From: Chryseobacterium paludis
GTDB taxonomy: Bacteria; Bacteroidota; Bacteroidia; Flavobacteriales; Weeksellaceae
Reading direction: 5' to 3'
Length of the DNA: 64,000 bases
Assembly (NCBI RefSeq): GCF_025403485.1
Contig: NZ_CP099966.1
Coordinates: 4,152,501-4,216,500 of the forward strand
The notes beneath the pieces were generated by a model, which saw only the letters and a program-made list of their open reading frames with translations, searched no databases and was not told the origin of the DNA. Below, piece by piece: positions 62,032 through 64,000 of the stretch. Made by a program: the position numbers and the translations under genes. The first letter of the stretch is position 1, and each line of letters starts with the position of its first letter.

Positions 62032-64000
62032 TTTGTAAGATTTTGAATTTTTAAAAAATAATTATTTAGGTTTTTAAGATATTTATTTATCCCCGGATCT
62101 ATACTTCCAGTCCACTTTCCTGCAGTAGTATAAGCAGAAACCTCATCTAAACTACTCATTACTACATTATTATCTTGAAACAATCCGTTTCTCAAATTAA
62201 AAAGGTGTTTCCCTTCATGTATTATTACATCACCTAAACCATAATTTGTTTTTTTTCCATCAAAAAGCGCTGGAGCTAAAATTATTCTTCCTGTAACAGG
62301 ATTTGTAATTCCTAATGAATTTTTTGCATTTGAGTCTCTTGGATCGACGATAAGGCCATCTGAACCTATTTGAAATTGGACATAACTTTTTGCCCATTCA
62401 TTCATTGTATTAGTATTAGCAACAGCAATCCAAGCATCTTTAGGCGCAAATATTGATGCAATTATACCTAAACTATACATATTGGCAGGAGCGTTAGGAT
62501 TCAAGCCAGAGATAGCCAATACAATACTCAAAGGATCACGTGCCATAGATTCTGAATTAATTCTCAATTCTCTACTATTATAATCATTAGAAACCAGATA
62601 TTTATATCCGGCATTAAGACCATCTGTTGACGTTATTTTATTATTAAATACATTACCAGTATACGTAATTCCACCCATCATTCCACCGAGGAAATTCGAC
62701 CCAGTAAATGCAGAATTTAAACCACCTGATATAATTCCTGGTAAGACGTTTTTGATAGCACCTGCATTATTCACAATGTTTCCTAAGGCCCCGGAAATAG
62801 CAGCTCCACCAAGTGCACCCCCTAATATTGCACTCCAGTTATTTTTCCAATCCCACTTAGCAGGATTCCATGAGCCATTCGCTTGAACACCACTTAAATA
62901 CCCTCCAATTAAAGCGCCAGCAAGAAACAACCATTCACCATTTGGATCATTATACATCACTGGATTATTCATTACATACCCATACTTATTGTAATTCTGG
63001 GTATTGGATGGATCCTGTATATTTTCATCGGCATTTAAGAACCTTCGGAGCAATGGATCATATAATCGTCCATTCATATGGATAATCCCAACCTCTGAGA
63101 GATGTTCATGGCTTGTATAGCCACGATCAATTAGTAATAAGGTACTATTAATGCTGTTGCGGTCAGTCATAGTAGCCGCATTTCCAATCTGTAAGTGAGT
63201 GAGGTTGCCCCAGGCATCAAAATGCCTTTGTTCCAGTTTATTTCCCGCTTCATCCGATATCGCTATGATACTTCCTAAATAATCTTTATGCAAGAATTTA
63301 TAAGAACCTCCTGCCTGATCAAAATTTTTGATATAAATAATATCACTATCATAAGGAGTTCCACCAATATAAAGGATATGCTTTTCTTTTCCAGTGATGT
63401 TATTTTTTACAACTTCAAAACTTCCACCTTCACTGTAAAATTTAGTAAATTTCCCCTCTCCAGTATTGCTAAAGTTACCTCCATAAGTTATCCTTTGTCT
63501 CATACTTGTAAGGCCATATTGAAATGCTACATCTCCTTTTTCTCCATCAATAAATACAGGATCATTATTCTCATTGAAATTAATACTTTGAATGAGATCA
63601 TTAGTATAATTCTGTGTTCCTTTAGCATTTAATGTCATACCCGTAGGCTGGTAAACCTTTGCTGAGTTTTCAAATTTTATGGTTCCCAGCTGGTCATTTT
63701 CCAGAATCCTACCCTTAATGTCATAGACATTGAGTTTGGCATTCTGTACTTTAACTCCTGTTACTGGGTTTGTCCAGTTAATAAGCCTATTGTTATCATC
63801 ATAATCAAAGGTTTCTGTAATATTAAAATCGCCCCCCGTAATTCTGCTGTTTAGTTCTCCTTTAATGGCGTCAAATTGATATTGAATATTAAGCAGATTT
63901 GTTTTAATTAGTGATCCATGTTTAATTTCACTTAAGTACCCTGTAGCAGTATTATAGTTATTAGTAATATCCACAGCTCCAAGTTTTTCCTTCAGTATCT
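62028..64000 (-). CDS. Rhs-family polymorphic toxin, C-terminal part (5' end outside window)
   Basis: The frame is open to the right edge, so only the last 657 codons are seen. YD/Rhs repeats (for example FDAWGNLTHLQIG) lead to the Rhs core end, with YDPLLRRFLNADENIQDPSN and NKYGYVMNNPVMYNDPNGE, after which the toxin tip begins near 62925. The tip has a glycine/alanine-rich stretch (ILGGALGGAAISGALG) resembling hydrophobic pretoxin or translocation segments, then a C-terminal domain with IIHEGKHLF, an HExxH zinc-binding motif (62205-62219), and, 20-odd residues later, SLDEVSAY, a plausible third-ligand glutamate. This predicts a metallopeptidase toxin. Export is probably by T9SS or another envelope route; that is not visible here. 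Confidence 0.82.
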   Translation of the reverse strand, partial: ILKEKLGAVDITNNYNTATGYLSEIKHGSLIKTNLLNIQYQFDAIKGELNSRITGGDFNITETFDYDDNNRLINWTNPVTGVKVQNAKLNVYDIKGRILENDQLGTIKFENSAKVYQPTGMTLNAKGTQNYTNDLIQSINFNENNDPVFIDGEKGDVAFQYGLTSMRQRITYGGNFSNTGEGKFTKFYSEGGSFEVVKNNITGKEKHILYIGGTPYDSDIIYIKNFDQAGGSYKFLHKDYLGSIIAISDEAGNKLEQRHFDAWGNLTHLQIGNAATMTDRNSINSTLLLIDRGYTSHEHLSEVGIIHMNGRLYDPLLRRFLNADENIQDPSNTQNYNKYGYVMNNPVMYNDPNGEWLFLAGALIGGYLSGVQANGSWNPAKWDWKNNWSAILGGALGGAAISGALGNIVNNAGAIKNVLPGIISGGLNSAFTGSNFLGGMMGGITYTGNVFNNKITSTDGLNAGYKYLVSNDYNSRELRINSESMARDPLSIVLAISGLNPNAPANMYSLGIIASIFAPKDAWIAVANTNTMNEWAKSYVQFQIGSDGLIVDPRDSNAKNSLGITNPVTGRIILAPALFDGKKTNYGLGDVIIHEGKHLFNLRNGLFQDNNVVMSSLDEVSAYTTAGKWTGSIDPGINKYLKNLNNYFLKIQNLTK

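Overview
This 64 kb window is AT-rich chromosomal DNA from a member of the Flavobacteriia, most like Chryseobacterium or a close relative (Weeksellaceae). Several things point there: TAnnTTTG -7 promoter elements with TTG or TTTG about 18-21 bases upstream, few Shine-Dalgarno sequences, type IX secretion (T9SS) sorting domains, a PorV/PorQ-type outer-membrane protein, and close resemblance of housekeeping proteins to that group. The species call is an inference. I see no rRNA, tRNA, CRISPR array, insertion sequence or prophage.

Layout. 1-4.4 kb: the 5' part of an acyl-CoA carboxylase gene, a candidate small RNA with its own promoter and terminator, an EamA transporter, a PorV/PorQ-like protein and a secreted partner. 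4.4-6.7 kb: a fasciclin gene divergent from an ECF sigma factor and an RskA-like anti-sigma factor. 6.7-17.7 kb: uvrC, hutH, DUF2059, GNAT, an S8 lipoprotein protease, a YgiD-type dioxygenase, YceI, a dispersed repeat and a DPP IV-type peptidase. 17.8-20.6 kb: a four-gene membrane operon with LemA and a GIDE/BAM-like protein. 20.7-28.6 kb: htpG, recA, an MpaB-like oxygenase, a LuxR-type regulator, gapA and pfkA. 28.6-31.7 kb: a DUF4846 lipoprotein and the paired DUF4130/radical-SAM putative DNA-repair genes. 31.8-38.7 kb: HMG-CoA reductase, a 51-residue membrane protein, DUF423, ClC, sucC, MscS, a 1-Cys peroxiredoxin and a small outer-membrane protein. 38.8-46.7 kb: iron-related genes (PepSY protein, TonB siderophore receptor, siderophore-interacting protein, AraC regulator) interrupted by a Gfo/Idh/MocA oxidoreductase and an ABC-F ATPase. 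46.8-58.3 kb: a regulatory-domain/hydrolase fusion, a GH25 lysozyme, an NDH-2-like enzyme overlapping trmD, an EEP-family protein, an Lrp regulator with deoC, dusB, and a 1082-residue outer-membrane protein. 58.4-60.2 kb: two T9SS cargo proteins with matching C-terminal sorting domains. 60.2-64 kb: an Rhs polymorphic-toxin locus whose predicted toxin tip carries an HExxH motif, a 4-bp-overlapping putative immunity gene, and downstream wreckage of small frameshifted genes.

How the genes work together. gapA and pfkA form a glycolytic pair; sucC serves the TCA cycle. The TonB receptor, PepSY protein and siderophore-interacting reductase would import a ferric siderophore and release its iron, probably under the AraC regulator. 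The sigma/anti-sigma/fasciclin trio resembles the mycobacterial SigK-RskA-MPT70/83 module. The T9SS cargo genes and PorV/PorQ-like protein fit the secretion system of this phylum. Most operons are closed by strong bidirectional hairpin terminators.

The least ordinary parts are the Rhs locus with its decayed downstream cassettes, the sigma-fasciclin module with its odd translation start, the candidate small RNA at 1.28-1.39 kb and the LemA/GIDE operon.
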